NCBI GenBank assembly: GCA_023079485.1
Contig: CM041097.1
Coordinates: forward strand, 17,039,658 to 17,103,657
Origin: Archilochus colubris
Lineage: Eukaryota; Chordata; Aves; Apodiformes; Trochilidae
Reading direction: 5' to 3'
Length of the DNA stretch: 64,000 bases
A program made the position numbers and the translations under genes. The notes beneath the pieces were generated by a model. The model worked only from the letters and a program-made list of their open reading frames with translations, made no database searches and was not told the DNA's origin. Numbering within the stretch: position 1 is the stretch's first letter; each line of letters starts with the position of its first letter. This document shows positions 25,340-36,469 of this stretch, one piece after another.

Positions 25340-25730
25340 GCTGTTAGAAATTTAATTATTTTATCTCACAGAATAATGTGCCCTTCAGAAATCATTTTGG
25401 ACTAGATGTTTCAAACCAATGATCTGTAGTTAATTATCTTTAATAACTGTTGCACATTATGGTTAGATCTATGTTTTTGCTAAACCAATTAATAATATCT
25501 TCATTAGTATAAAGACAAGGTAGCTGGATCCTTTCATTTTTCACATTGAAAGAGTAGATATTTTAAACACTGTAATTTACTTTAGCCATACATTCCTGAT
25601 GATATGACTAATTAATGAAACTTCAAAGACATATAACTTCCAAAAGCTACTTATTTAAAGTCATTGTTGAGCACTTAATGACATTATGTTGGGGCATTGC
25701 AGGAACCATCACTGCCTGAGTGTGTTGAAT
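25340..25730. promoter_or_regulatory. Candidate conserved noncoding element (AT-rich)
   Basis: Homeodomain-like cores are packed closely: atttaattatttt, gtagttaattatc, ccaattaataatatc, gactaattaatgaaac and gagcacttaatgac. There is no simple repeat or transposon signal, and stops are frequent in all frames. The texture resembles developmental enhancers. Untested. Confidence 0.25.
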
Positions 25731-28700
25731 TTGCTAAACCTTTTTATGCTCCCGAGCTGAAGGAAGCTTGAGTTATATTGAAAAGCAAATTGAGCCAATA
25801 TTTCTCTGGGTTCAAAAAAAGCCTCCCCAAACCTGTTGATTTCCAGAGTAATCCCCCTCCTTTCTGCTTACAAGTTGCAGCTGCCTGTTTGACTTATTCA
25901 GACAACTCTGTGTGGAAAATGCTGGAAAAAAAGCAAAGTAAATATTTTATACTTTGTGGGTTGGCTGGTATTAATTTGATCAGAATCATTAGTTTTCTAA
26001 ATACCCTTTCTAAATCTGGTTTTTCTTGTTAGTTTGTTTGGTTTGTGTTTGGTTTTTTTCCATGTCCATAAATCACTTTTGGAGCTGGTTAATAACTACT
26101 GTGTCATTTTAGTTTGCTACGTGACAAAAAAAATCTAACCCTGAATACAACATTATTATATTCAAGTGATTGCCTTGATATTAAGAGTGCTGCTGATTGC
26201 ACAGAGAATTAAATTGGAAGTTTGGGGCCAACTGTTTTAGGTCTCCTGTTCTGGCATGTAAGCTGATGAAAAGATTCTCCAGAAGAGAATCCCCTGCAAA
26301 ATTTCCCTCACCTTGAGGTAAACTGAATCTAAAAAAAAAAAAAATAAAAGATGCACACTGTTTTTCATCTTCTATGTATTTTCATACAATTTTCAAATAT
26401 CATGCAGCCATCAGGGAAGGCTTTCTGAATCTTAAAAGAGCATTGTATATACAGCCCTGCAAGAATTTGGATTTCCCACCATGGAGAACTGTAGAGGAAT
26501 CAACTAAAAAAAAAAAAAAGAAAAAAAAATACATCTAAGAGAATAAAACAGTGCAGTCAACTGTACACAGGGCTGAGTCTAGGAGAGAAGTGTTAACAGC
26601 CAGTTGTGACAGCTACAAAATAATTATCTGAGCAGTGAGCACCTGGTCCTTCAGCTGCTGAGTTTCCCTCAGGAGGCATCTTTAGTCCTGGTGCAGATAG
26701 GAAAGAGGGTGAAGACATTTAGTTAGGATTATTCTTAACCAGTAGCAGAGATGAGGTTCATGGGCCATGTCTGTGCTGAGCTTCTGCTGGTGGGGTTTGG
26801 GGCTGCTGATCCCATTTCTCCCATAAATTCTGTTTCCATCAGGCAGGTGAAAAGTCTCTGCTCTTTTCATACAAATCTGGTGGGCTCTGGGGTTTGAAGA
26901 AATGCATCATCTAAGAGCAAAGAAAGCTTTGTAGTGAGGTATCTTGAGTGGTTTTTGTGACATTAGCCATGCAATTTGTTGACTGACATTTCAAATGCAG
27001 GGTAACCTCCTGCAATGTACAGGTTAAGTGGAATGATTGATATTTAATGATAATATTAATACATAATAAAAGGAAAAGGTGCAAGAGGTGTAATAAAAAA
27101 AGCTTTTCACACTGTATTTCTTTCTGTGCACCTACTGAATTAAAAAAACTGTGTTTGAGCCTCTGCAGGAGCAAAGTCTAGAGTGGCTTTCTTGAAATGA
27201 CCACTTCAGACCAACTTGTGGGCACTTGGCAGGCAAAGCATCCGAAAGATCACTTTCTAATAGGAACTGTATTTTGACAGCTTGGAAAGTCAGATGCCAA
27301 CACTTCTGCAAAGTTATTTTCCCCCCTTAAACTGTGCCATCTTAAAAACCCTGAGTGTTTGTGGCAGAAGGTGTGAAGCTGCTGTTCTTAATACTCCAGA
27401 GAGCTGGAGGATCCTGTGTGATCCTGGGCTCACTCCTCTGTTGGGCTGAACCTTCTTTTCCTAAGGGAGAGAAAAATGAATTTCCACTCACTTAGCATTA
27501 TAATTTTTTTTTAATTCTCTACAGACGTATTGGTTTTATTTCAGTTAGTCTGAAAATCCTGAAATACAGAACCATTAAGCTGTTTGTAAATTATGTGTTT
27601 GTATTGGTGGAAATCTGTGTGAATTGGAAGAAAATATATATATGTGTCTCTGAGGCAAAATGGAAGAGTAAAATTATATTTCTGGACTTGAATTTAATTG
27701 AATATTTTAGACTTAGAATTTCACCTGCATTTTCATCTTAACATTATTATGTATTCTATCATTTTTTAAAAGTTAGGAAATGGACAGAAAACACTGTGTT
27801 TGGATGCACTGCTAAAAAAATGTATATTATTTAGTTTCCCATGCTTTTATTAAAGCACATAATCTTTCTGATAATCTTTAACATTGGTCCATTAATGTTA
27901 CTCTGAGCAAAATAGGTGGTTATACATGAGTCATAAATACTCTCTAAATACATTTCATTCTTAAACCCCCTGTAAGCAAATAATGCCATTGTTCATTTCC
28001 ATTCCCTGAGGTTTATCCTTTGATATCCTACATACCTAATCAATCTTTAAACCTATGCCAGGCTTGATTAAAGATTGTCAAATGAGGCTGGAACTTGTTA
28101 CTTAATGTTTTTTGCAAGGAAGAATTGCCCAGATGAAGAAACTCAGTGTTTGGATATCATGAAACTGTTGTACTACCTAAAATTTTGAGCTGAAAAATGC
28201 TGTGCAGAAGAAGTCTTGCTGCAGAAATGGGTGCTGGTTCTGGGAAAAGAATCCCATCAGTTTCCTTTTTCACCTGTGTGCAGTCCACAAATGTTTGGGG
28301 GTTCCTAGAGGCATTTGGGGATTACCTCTGCTCTCAGAGTGGCTTGATTTGTTGTCGGAGTTTTTAGTCCACAAATATATGCCTGTTTTTCTAGCATACA
28401 GCTGTATGCTATTTAATTTCAGTGATTTGTTATCCATCTTTTGAGAACTCTAACCTCTTCTATTTTTGGGTTGATGCAGGGAACTCCAGCTCTTTTCCCT
28501 TTCAAGTTTAGGCAGCCAAAAAATCAAAACATTTCCAGTATTCTGTGTCTTGAAAGCAAGGTTACCAGGAACTGGGAGAGGCACTATATAAATGAGGTAG
28601 CAGATGGAAATCATTATTTGGTTTGATGAAAGTTTCAATAATATTCTCCAATCCTGAGGTGAAGAAGGCCTGCCTGGATGGCTCTGTGTCACAGCATCTC

Positions 28701-30389
28701 CTTTCCAGTCTGAAAGTAAAGGAAACTCTCCAGTTTCCATTGGCTTAGACTTTGCACTGGGGTTTTAGTTTGCACATGAAAATCAGCGTCGTATATAAGC
28801 CAGTAATGAATTTGAGTGAATCTCAGTTGTATAAGCTGATGGTAGTGAAATTATTGAAAATGTACCACTTGAGGACTTCTAGTAATTAAAGGTCATTTCT
28901 AGAGGTTCCTCCTTGCTTCAGGAATAACCTTGTGAAGTGTTTGTCTAAAGGCTATTCACAACCTGCCTTCCTGAGGGTTGCTCTTTCCTGCTCTGAAATG
29001 AGGGATTGAATTGGGAGAGCAAGCATTTTTAGCACGTCTCTGCTGAATCTGTGTTTGGCTGGTAAGCCCTGAAGGAAGAAACACATAGGGAATTTGATCT
29101 CTAATTTGGATATCATATTTGTAACACCTTAAAATTATGATAATGGGATCCTGGTACTGGAGGACTAATTGAGAAACCGCAAAAACTTGGAATGCATAAG
29201 TCAGACCTGCATTAATGTTACTTAATGCAAATGTATTGGGTTTGGGGTTGGGAATATTTTATAATTTAAGTAAGTAGTTTAAATTTTGTGGTTATAACTC
29301 AAACAAAATGCATTGTGCAGGCAGGTGATAATTCAGAAGCCTTGTGGCCACTTAACCAGCTACTTATCCCGGGAGAACAATACGTGTTGTGAAAAATCCT
29401 GAATGAACCAGCAGTGGTTTAGAATATATATATATATATATATTACAAATATATATATATTAATACTTCCTTGGCTCCCAAGAAAATGAATGATTCAAAA
29501 AGTTAAATATTGCTGCTGCCATATTCAGGAACAAGAATCAAAGCTTTCAGGGGCTATAAAACCTTCATTTTCTGATTGTAGCCTATCTCATTTGGCCAAA
29601 AGATACCCCTTAGAAATGAGCTAAATGAGAGAGGCTCAAGTACCATCGAAGGCAGAGGTCTTGCAAGGTGTTTTCTTTTTAGTACACAGTATAAAAGAGT
29701 CATGTAACTTCTGTCTGTTGAACTGAGAAAAGGGATTTCAGGAAAACTAGAAATCAAATAGGATGTTGGTAAAAAAAATTCACTTGAAGTCTAAACTTCT
29801 CAGAGCCTGAAACCCCCACCCTCACCCCACGACACACACACATTTTCTTTCTTCCATTAAGATGGAGACTATTTCTTAAAAGCAAGTTCATATTCATCTG
29901 CCCATTCTGATGATAGCTGGGCCAGGGGAAAAAAAAAAAAAAAAGTATAATGAGAGAGACAATTCTTAAGCTAACCCAAGCTAGAGAAGATTGGAAAGCT
30001 GACATGAAAACCTGCTCAGGTTAACACTCACACTGCCCTAGGACAAAGGGAGCCCTGATGGGAAAGAAGCTACTAAGTTTTCCCTCCTGAATGAAGCTTC
30101 CAAGTTTTCCCTCCTGTCTTCCTTGTTGACGTCTTGAATTTTTTTTGGTGATAGAAACTGGAAATATGATTTCCTAAGAAAACAAGAGAGCTCCCTGAAA
30201 CTGCCTGGCTGGAGAAAAAAAAAAATAAATCCTGACTCCTCTGGCTGTGAAAATTAGTTTGCCACCCTGCCCTAAATCAGGATTACACCCGGATTTAAAC
30301 CCAGCTTTCCTTTAATTTGCTTTTATTTATCATCTGCAGAACTGCTTTGTAAAATGTTATGAAAGAGCCTCTGAATTGGGGAGTTTTTC
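25731..30389. other. Unique noncoding sequence
   Basis: No gene recognised. It includes A runs near 26330-26345 and 26507-26530 and two AT dinucleotide runs at 29423-29461. A (CA)-containing stretch lies near 29830-29845 and an A run at about 29928-29944. Open frames of 60-96 codons are scattered on both strands without domains. Confidence 0.6.
29423..29461. repeat. AT dinucleotide microsatellite, two runs
   Basis: An alternating AT run at 29423-29443 is separated by about five bases (tacaa) from a second at 29449-29461. Such runs are usually length-polymorphic and can extrude cruciforms. Confidence 0.9.
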
Positions 30390-30720
30390 TGTAAATGAAC
30401 CATTAGGTTGAACGAACAGGATTTGGGTCGGAGAGCGAAGCCTCCACCAGGCGGCACTGACGCCTCTCGCATCCCCGAGCGATCGCTTCTTGCTGGGTCC
30501 TCGGTCTCCAAAACATTCAGAAATTCTGGTATTTGCGTGCCTTTTATCAAAAAACTCCTCTGCCTCTAAATTTTCGTGTTACCCTGCAAAGTGCCGGGTT
30601 AACAAAATAGGAGTTAACCTTGATAAGAGCCGTCAGTAATTTCCCACAAAATAGACATTATGTGTTCTGGGAGCTTTAAAGCAACGATAATGAAAATTGT
30701 CTATTTGCTGTGACAAACAA
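30390..30720. promoter_or_regulatory. CpG-retaining candidate regulatory block
   Basis: About 15 CpGs occur between 30411 and 30690, most within 30411-30510 (for example ggtcggagagcgaag, caggcggcactgacgcc, ccccgagcgatcgc), in a window where CpG is otherwise rare. It includes the 10-bp palindrome agcgatcgct (30478-30487). Downstream are gccgggttaac and ggagttaaccttgataag, with paired GTTAAC-type cores, then caacgataatgaaaattg. No open frame here has a known domain. I infer a hypomethylated enhancer or a weak noncoding promoter. Confidence 0.35.
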
Positions 30721-30839
30721 CAATTCTTTTAGTACTTTTCCAGCATTTCAGTGACCTGCAAGTTTTTCAGTAGATACTCAGTTGCTACTTACACTTTCTT
30801 TCCTGGTCTTTGTTATGTGTTTAAAAAGTTAGAGAAACT

Positions 30840-30868
30840 GATTTTTTTTTTTTTCTTTTTTTTCCTTT
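30840..30868. repeat. T-rich run
   Basis: A T14-type run, a single C, then T8 and further pyrimidines. It is a simple low-complexity tract. Confidence 0.8.
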
Positions 30869-31044
30869 GTATTAACAAATGGATGAAACACTTGTGTGCT
30901 TCACTTTCCTTTTTCTCACTGATCACAGCTGGTGAGTGAAATGAATCTACTTCATAGCTTTGCAAAGTCAAGCCCAGCCAGCCAAGATCTAGGTCCTACT
31001 GTATTTGGTGTATCTAAATATTTACTGTCCCTAAACAGCAAAAT

Positions 31045-31248
31045 GGGAGAGGAGAGAGGAGAGGAGAGGAGAGGAGAGGAGAGGAGAGGAGAGGAGAGGA
31101 GAGGAGAGGAGAGGAGAGGAGAGGAGAGGAGAGGGAGAGGAGAGGAGAGGAGAGGAGAGGAGAGGAGAGGAGAGGAGAGAGGAGAGGAGAGGAGAGGAGA
31201 GGAGAGGAGAGGAGAGGAGAGGAGAGGAGAGGAGAGGAGAGGAGAGGG
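31045..31248 (+). repeat. (GGAGA)n homopurine pentanucleotide array, ~204 bp
   Basis: About 40 tandem GGAGA units run almost without break. Phase changes occur near 31055 (gagagag), 31133 (ggg) and 31178 (gagagagg), and mark sub-blocks of the array. Every base on the plus strand is A or G, so the array is a long polypurine/polypyrimidine tract able to form a triplex (H-DNA). Five-base units have no stop codon in any frame on either strand. That alone explains the long Arg-Gly-Glu (plus) and Ser-Pro-Leu (minus) open frames crossing it. Array length is probably polymorphic and may be misassembled. Confidence 0.98.
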
Positions 31249-31464
31249 CAAGGAAAAACAGTGATTTTCCGAATGACAAGTAGTCCTGTTAGCATGAACA
31301 AAGTTGTATCTAACAGCAGGGAAGGGAAGTTTCCCCATTTCACCTGCTCATGTAGTAAATGCAGCTGCAGAAATGAAGTTCAGTAGCAACAACTGCACAC
31401 TCTGTCCCTTTGTCCCCAAAGACCCCCAGGAGACCAGGGTTCACTCTGCAAGCCACACAAGCCT

Positions 31465-31514
31465 TGTTGTCATGTGCTGTCATGTGTTGTCATGTGTTGT
31501 CATGTGATGCCATG
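31465..31514. repeat. 10-bp minisatellite, five units (TGTTGTCATG)
   Basis: Units at 31465, 31475, 31485, 31495 and 31505 read tgttgtcatg, tgctgtcatg, tgttgtcatg, tgttgtcatg and tgatgccatg. Three are identical and two carry one or two changes. The array lies about 220 bp after the GGAGA array. Confidence 0.95.
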
Positions 31515-33120
31515 TCCCCATTCTCAAAAAAAGGAGGCCTATTTTAGTGAGACATGTTGGTTTAGTGGGGTTTGAAAGAGATCTTACTAAACTTAAGGTC
31601 AAGAACTACACGTCTTTTTCTGTTGCTGATACTCCTTGTCACAATTGTTTTGACAGCCAGAGATACAGACTGTACCTATCATTCTTTGGACCAGTTGAAT
31701 AGCCCCAAATATTGTCATTACTGTATTTTTAACCAAAATTCCCTTTCTATTACTTAGTGGTGTGAAAACAGAGCAGCAGAAAGCTACCTCTCCCTCCTAA
31801 AATCTTGCTGGCTCTTCTCCCTCGCTCTGTGGTCAAAAGTTAAATAGGATGTTCTGATTAACACCACTCCCAAAACAGATCAGTGGTGTTCAAAATAATT
31901 CCTCCTCCTCTTGCAGCTACTCTGTGCCAGCAAGTTCAAAATAGGGGAAGCTTGACCCGAGCTCCAGTCCTTGCCCTTATGCCACACATCCTGTGCTGCC
32001 CTGAGCATGGGTAGCTGAGACAATCTGGTGGAGGCTTCCAAGTTCTGCCCTTTCCACCAAAACACTGACCCACCAGGGGAAATAAAACCCACGGGGAACC
32101 TGATGCAAAGTTATTTGAAGGCGACAGGATCCAGAGGTTTCATTGAGATTTCTGGAAGAGGACCCAAATGTGTAAGAAATTGGCAAGGAAAAGCTTCCCA
32201 CTGTAAATGTGAAGAAAAGGAGTCCTCATCTCCTGAGTGCTAAAGGGGAAAGTCAAAACCTCTTTCGAATTCTGCCACAATCACCAGTGTATAGTGAAAG
32301 AAAACATTCCTCCCTGATCCTACTGCTGGCCATCATCCAGAGCCCAGAGCACCCTGGGAAATTCCACTTTCTGAACCCCACTGTGCTACCTAATCACACA
32401 ATGGGCTACATATGCCATCCAAGAAAATAAACACAGGTCTGGGAAGCTGTTTGTCCTGCAGGGCTAGGAATGCTCTTCCTAAACTTGGCAGGGCAACATA
32501 ATCCTCTCTGAAAAGGGGAGAGCTGCTTGAACTCCATCTGACTAATGGGATTGAAGAAAAGCTCATCAGAAACTGGCACAACCCTTCCCTTGCCCTGCCA
32601 AAGCAGTCCCAGATGACAAAGCTGGGTGCTTTCTCTCTGGCCCATATTTGTGTCATGGTGTAAGGTGGACCATGATCTCAAGAAGGGCCAAAAATATTGT
32701 TGGGTGGCAGGTGGTCCCCCAGAGTTTGTGGCTTAGGGAGGAGGTTGCTGCCTTTCCTTGGCCTCTGGGCAAAATCTGAGTGGCACAAAGCAGCACAGAG
32801 CAAGGGCTCTTCTTTCTGACCCTTCCAATATAACTACAGATGCCTTGAAGAGGGTCTTGTGGTCTCTACAGGGCTGAGGTCTTGGGATCTCAGTGAAGAG
32901 AGGTGGTAGAGGAGCAAAAAAATGGTGACCTGTTGAAGGTTGAGAGTTGATCAGCAGCAATTGCAAATCATTTCAGTTTTCCTGAGACCCATCCTGGTGC
33001 TTTTCTCCACTTGGCCCTTGAGATCAAAACCAAATTCCTCAGAGAATGAGGCTGCATTGATTACAGTAGAAATTGGATCTGGATTTTTAAATCACGTTGG
33101 TAGCTCTTGCAGCAAGATGA
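31515..33120. other. Moderately GC-rich unique noncoding sequence
   Basis: No gene recognised. Overlapping frames on both strands (for example 32028-32243 plus, 31977-32201 minus, 32390-32656 and 32406-32681 minus) have no domains. No acceptor/donor pairs flank a credible exon. Confidence 0.55.
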
Positions 33121-34036
33121 ACTGAGTGATGTAATTACATCAAAAAATTGCAAACACCTCCCCTTCCACCTCCCTCCCTCAGTTTTGGAGCAAATGTGTA
33201 CTTCATGGCAATGAGAAATGAAAGTGTTCCACAAGGGCTTTTTTAATTACAGCATTAATAAAATGTACTGTATATTCCTCTCGAAATTTACAGATTTGTT
33301 GCTTTAAATACATCATATTGCTATTTGAAACACTTGAAACTCTCAGAAGTTTTTAAAAGTGTGTGTTTAGGTTAAGGTTAAGTTGCCCTTGACAGCATTT
33401 TTTTAAAAGATTTGAATTGTTGAATAACCACCTTTCACCCATCCCTAATTGTAATTTAAATGACAATATGCTTCCAATCAATAGCTCTTTGTCACACTTT
33501 GAAGATCAAGGATGAGATTTCACCCCATGAGTTTACATGGCAAAAGCTTCTTTTTCATAATGCTAAAAATGTTGCATCCTGCTGTTAAAGAAGTGTAAGA
33601 ATACCTGCTCTCAAATAATTAGTTTTGAATAAAAGCATTTAAGTCATACTTTATAGCCATTAATTTGAAACAATTCAAAGCCCTTCATTTCTGCACTTCA
33701 TTCACAGCTAAATATTGCAGAAGATATTTTAGCCAATCAGAAAAAAAAAAATCAGTTACAGCAAGGTAATTTAAACAACTTAAGTTAGGTGCTGTTGTGA
33801 GAGGTGAAGTATTATTTTTGCATCACTTTCATTTCTCTATAGAACCAACTTTGCAAGTGGAAAATTGAAAAAGCTTTTAATGGTGACCACTGTGTATATG
33901 TGACTGTTTCTGTGTGCTTGTCTGATGGGTATTTATGGGGGCATCGTGCTATTTCTCCCATTGTACACATAAAGACAGAGATTTCTTACACAGATTCAAC
34001 TCAAACAGCTGGGTTTTTTAATTTTTTTTCTTTTTT
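33121..34036. promoter_or_regulatory. AT-rich unique block, candidate conserved noncoding element
   Basis: The part at 33235-33860 is non-repetitive and AT-rich with several potential binding cores: tttttaattacagcattaat, cctaattgtaatttaaatg, caaataattagttttgaat and ttttagccaatcag (a CCAAT-type core). Only an A run (about 33740-33750) is low-complexity. No open frame of note. Function is inferred from texture only. Confidence 0.25.
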
Positions 34037-34975
34037 TAACATCTATTGCTAGGAGTCCTAGGCAAGGACCAGGACTCTCCTGGGCCTGGTGTTAGGAAAC
34101 ACCAAACAGAATGATGGGCTTTGTCCCGTAGGGCTTACAATTCTTGTTGGTTTTTTTTCTTGTTAGAGCAGCAAAATGTTTTAAGAGGGATAAAGTCTGG
34201 TCTGTTTCTATGTTGTCCTTGGTAAACCCAGTCTAGTCTGGTCTCAAAAAAATGGAGCAATTCTGCTCGTTGCCAAGGAGAATACATAGGTATCCAATGA
34301 GTCATGGTCAAACACACGGCCATTATTAGACCACAAACACAGGAGGAGAAAAAAAAAAAAAAAAGATTTCATTTGGACCTGTTGTCACTGCCGAGCTGGT
34401 GAAGAAGAATAACAAATAAGCAAGTGGAGGAGGTTGCTCTTTAGGTATTTATGAGGAGCTTCTCTCCCCGTGGGGATAGACTGGGGAAAAGCAGTAAGGA
34501 GAGTGTTGGAAAATGTAACAAGAGCAAAGGAGGCTGCGTCGTGGGCTCACTATGAGCATTTTAGTACATTCGAACGGCAAACTGGAGACAATGGGAAAGA
34601 GAAGCTAAAGCTGTAAAGCTCTTTTGTGAATACAAATAACTTGTTTTTAGTTTGGAGGAGAGCGGGCAATCAGAAGAAAGATGCAGAAAAGGAGAAGTGA
34701 TTAAGTTTTATGTTATATTAATGATTTCCGTGGCGGCATCGCAAATGAGTGAGAAGTGTGTTCAGCCAGGCCAAGGAGGAGGATGCTGAAGAAACAGGAC
34801 ACAGGGTGTTGAGCACCACGACTCAGAATTGTGCTTCTGTGGCTAAGGATTGTTACGCAGAAATATTTTGCAAGGGTGTAAAGGCTGAGACAAAAATCTC
34901 AAAGATGGAGCACAAGCTCTGTTAACGTAGGTTTGCGCAAATGTGGAGTAAAAAGACAGCCCAGAGAGATAAGGG
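34037..34975 (-). mobile_element. Decayed L2-like LINE fragment, antisense, ~0.94 kb
   Basis: I recognise an ancient LINE family common in turtles and crocodilians. Read on the plus strand, its 3' UTR comes first: taacatctattgctaggagt, aaggaccaggactctcc, then gtagggcttacaattcttg. The reverse complement of this last phrase is the typical L2-type 'ttgtaagccc' tail. Further along come gtatttatgaggagcttc, gtgttggaaaatgtaacaag and gaggctgcgtcgtgggctc, all matching the family body as I recall it. At 34769-34793 the minus strand reads roughly FFSILLLGLAE, which lines up with the YCNxLLxGL motif of non-LTR reverse-transcriptase C-termini. Many indels and stops show it is long dead. Family name and exact ends need RepeatMasker. 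Confidence 0.6.
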
Positions 34976-35307
34976 AAGAAAACAGTTTTTAATGCTTTCT
35001 TTAAACCAAAAATCCATAAATAAAGACTGCACATGGGCAAATCCTCTACTCCTGAGACTTTAGTGCACTATTAGGGAGCTGCCTGGTTTTACTTTGTCAC
35101 TGAGACTTGCCTGGACCAGGGAGGTAGAAACTCATTTTCTGGTGTTAAACTGTTCCTGTCTGGGTTCTCAGTGGAAGATTTGGAGAGCATCAACTTGTGC
35201 TCAGGGTCCCACTGTATAGAACCATGAACATACATAGCAACAGACACTGCCCTGGCATTACTCTTTATATGCAGTTATCTCAACTGAAGGATACAGTATG
35301 GCTGCCT

Positions 35308-35390
35308 AGGACTCTGGGTAAGCACAAAGCCTTCTGCTCTCATGGTTTTTCTATGTATAAAACAGAGGTAATAATATTTCCAGCTCTAGT
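35308..35390 (+). repeat. MIR-like CORE-SINE fragment
   Basis: The phrase ctctgggtaagcacaaagcc, then ctctcatggtttttctatgt and ataaaacagaggtaataata, follows the order of the MIR consensus: 'cttgggcaagtcac', 'ctcagtttcctcatctgt', 'aaaatggggataataat'. It is diverged but collinear. MIR is an ancient tRNA-derived SINE present at low copy in birds. Confidence 0.45.
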
Positions 35391-36136
35391 ACTAGTGGTT
35401 AGGGGGGCTGATACTTTTGAACATTCATTTGTGGAAAAACTATATGGGTACAAAGTATTGTTTCTGTTCACATTGTTTCAGGTTATTAACAGTGTTGGTC
35501 ATTGCATCAGGATACTCAAAACACGGGATTTATTGATGGCTTTTCTTTCCTATGTGTGTCATATAAATGCCTTAACAGATGAACAGCATAGTGAAAATGA
35601 TAGGGTACTTCAGAACAGCTCAAAGTTGCTGCTTCTCTAATAAAGATTTGGGTTTGCATGCCAGGAGAGATGGAATTCACACCCCAACCTATGCACAGCT
35701 GCAAGCCCTATTAAGTGAAACCCCTCCTAAATATAGATCCAATAGCCTCATCCATGGCCAGATTCCAAAGACCATAGAGGTCTGTTTCACTCCTTCCACA
35801 TCCCCCTTCCAAAGCTCATTGAAGGTTCTCCCTGGGAGCTGGGAAGTGGGGATGCAGAGTTCCGAGGGGCTGAAATGCGTAGTGAAGCCTTCCTGCAAGG
35901 AGGGTAATTTTCATGTGTGCATTCAGAAAGTACAAAGAACATCACAAACATTGCAGCTATTCATAAGCTGTGTGTTCATTTTCCTATCTATTGTCACCTT
36001 AAATAAAAAGGGGCTTTTGTTTGTTTGTTTTTTTCTTTTTGAAGTAGCCCTCAAGACAGCACCCATGAGATGAGCAGGTCTGAGCCTTGCTCAGAAAAAA
36101 TATTTTAATGATCAGGAGAGCCCTGATACCTGGAAG

Positions 36137-36170
36137 TTGATAAAGATTAAAGGTTGATAAAGATTAAGGG
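36137..36170. repeat. 17-bp tandem duplication
   Basis: ttgataaagattaaagg (36137-36153) is followed directly by ttgataaagattaaggg (36154-36170), one mismatch. The junction runs on into ttaagggtaagcc, giving a short telomere-like look that is probably accidental. Confidence 0.93.
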
Positions 36171-36453
36171 TTAAGGGTAAGCCATACCACCAAAAAGGCA
36201 CTTGAGTAGGTCCAGAGATGGTGTATTATGTTGTTACAATTGTGGTTTGAGTTAAGGTTGAGTGGGTGTTTCTATCCCAAGCCCCAGCTGAGTATTTTAA
36301 CCACATTGGAAAATGTCAAGTGAAACTTCTCATGGGAATTGACACCCAAATGTAACCTCCCTTACAAACCAATATCAATCTCTTACCCCTCCAGCTACCC
36401 CTCTCCCCAGCTGAAACTTGATTTTGTACTGGGATCAGTACCTTCAGTACCAA

Positions 36454-36469
36454 ATAATAATAATAATAA
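36454..36469. repeat. Short (TAA)n microsatellite
   Basis: About five TAA units followed by an A run. A simple repeat with no further significance seen. Confidence 0.8.

Noticed and set aside
28885..28912. Phrase ggtcatttctagaggttcct resembling a CR1 3' UTR
   Set aside because: Too short, no octamer end and no upstream CR1 sequence; probably coincidence.
30932..31343. Long open frames on both strands through the purine array (Arg-Gly-Glu and Ser-Pro-Leu repeats)
   Set aside because: A 5-base repeat without stop codons is open in all frames on both strands; the frames come from the repeat and are not evidence of coding.
35197..36073. Two overlapping open frames of 147 and 164 codons
   Set aside because: They overlap in different phases, have no recognisable domain, and the first covers a MIR-like repeat piece. 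Not convincing as exons.
36160..36180. Telomere-like sequence (ttaagggttaagggtaa)
   Set aside because: Only two near-units, the unit is TTAAGGG instead of TTAGGG, and it arises at the end of a 17-bp duplication.
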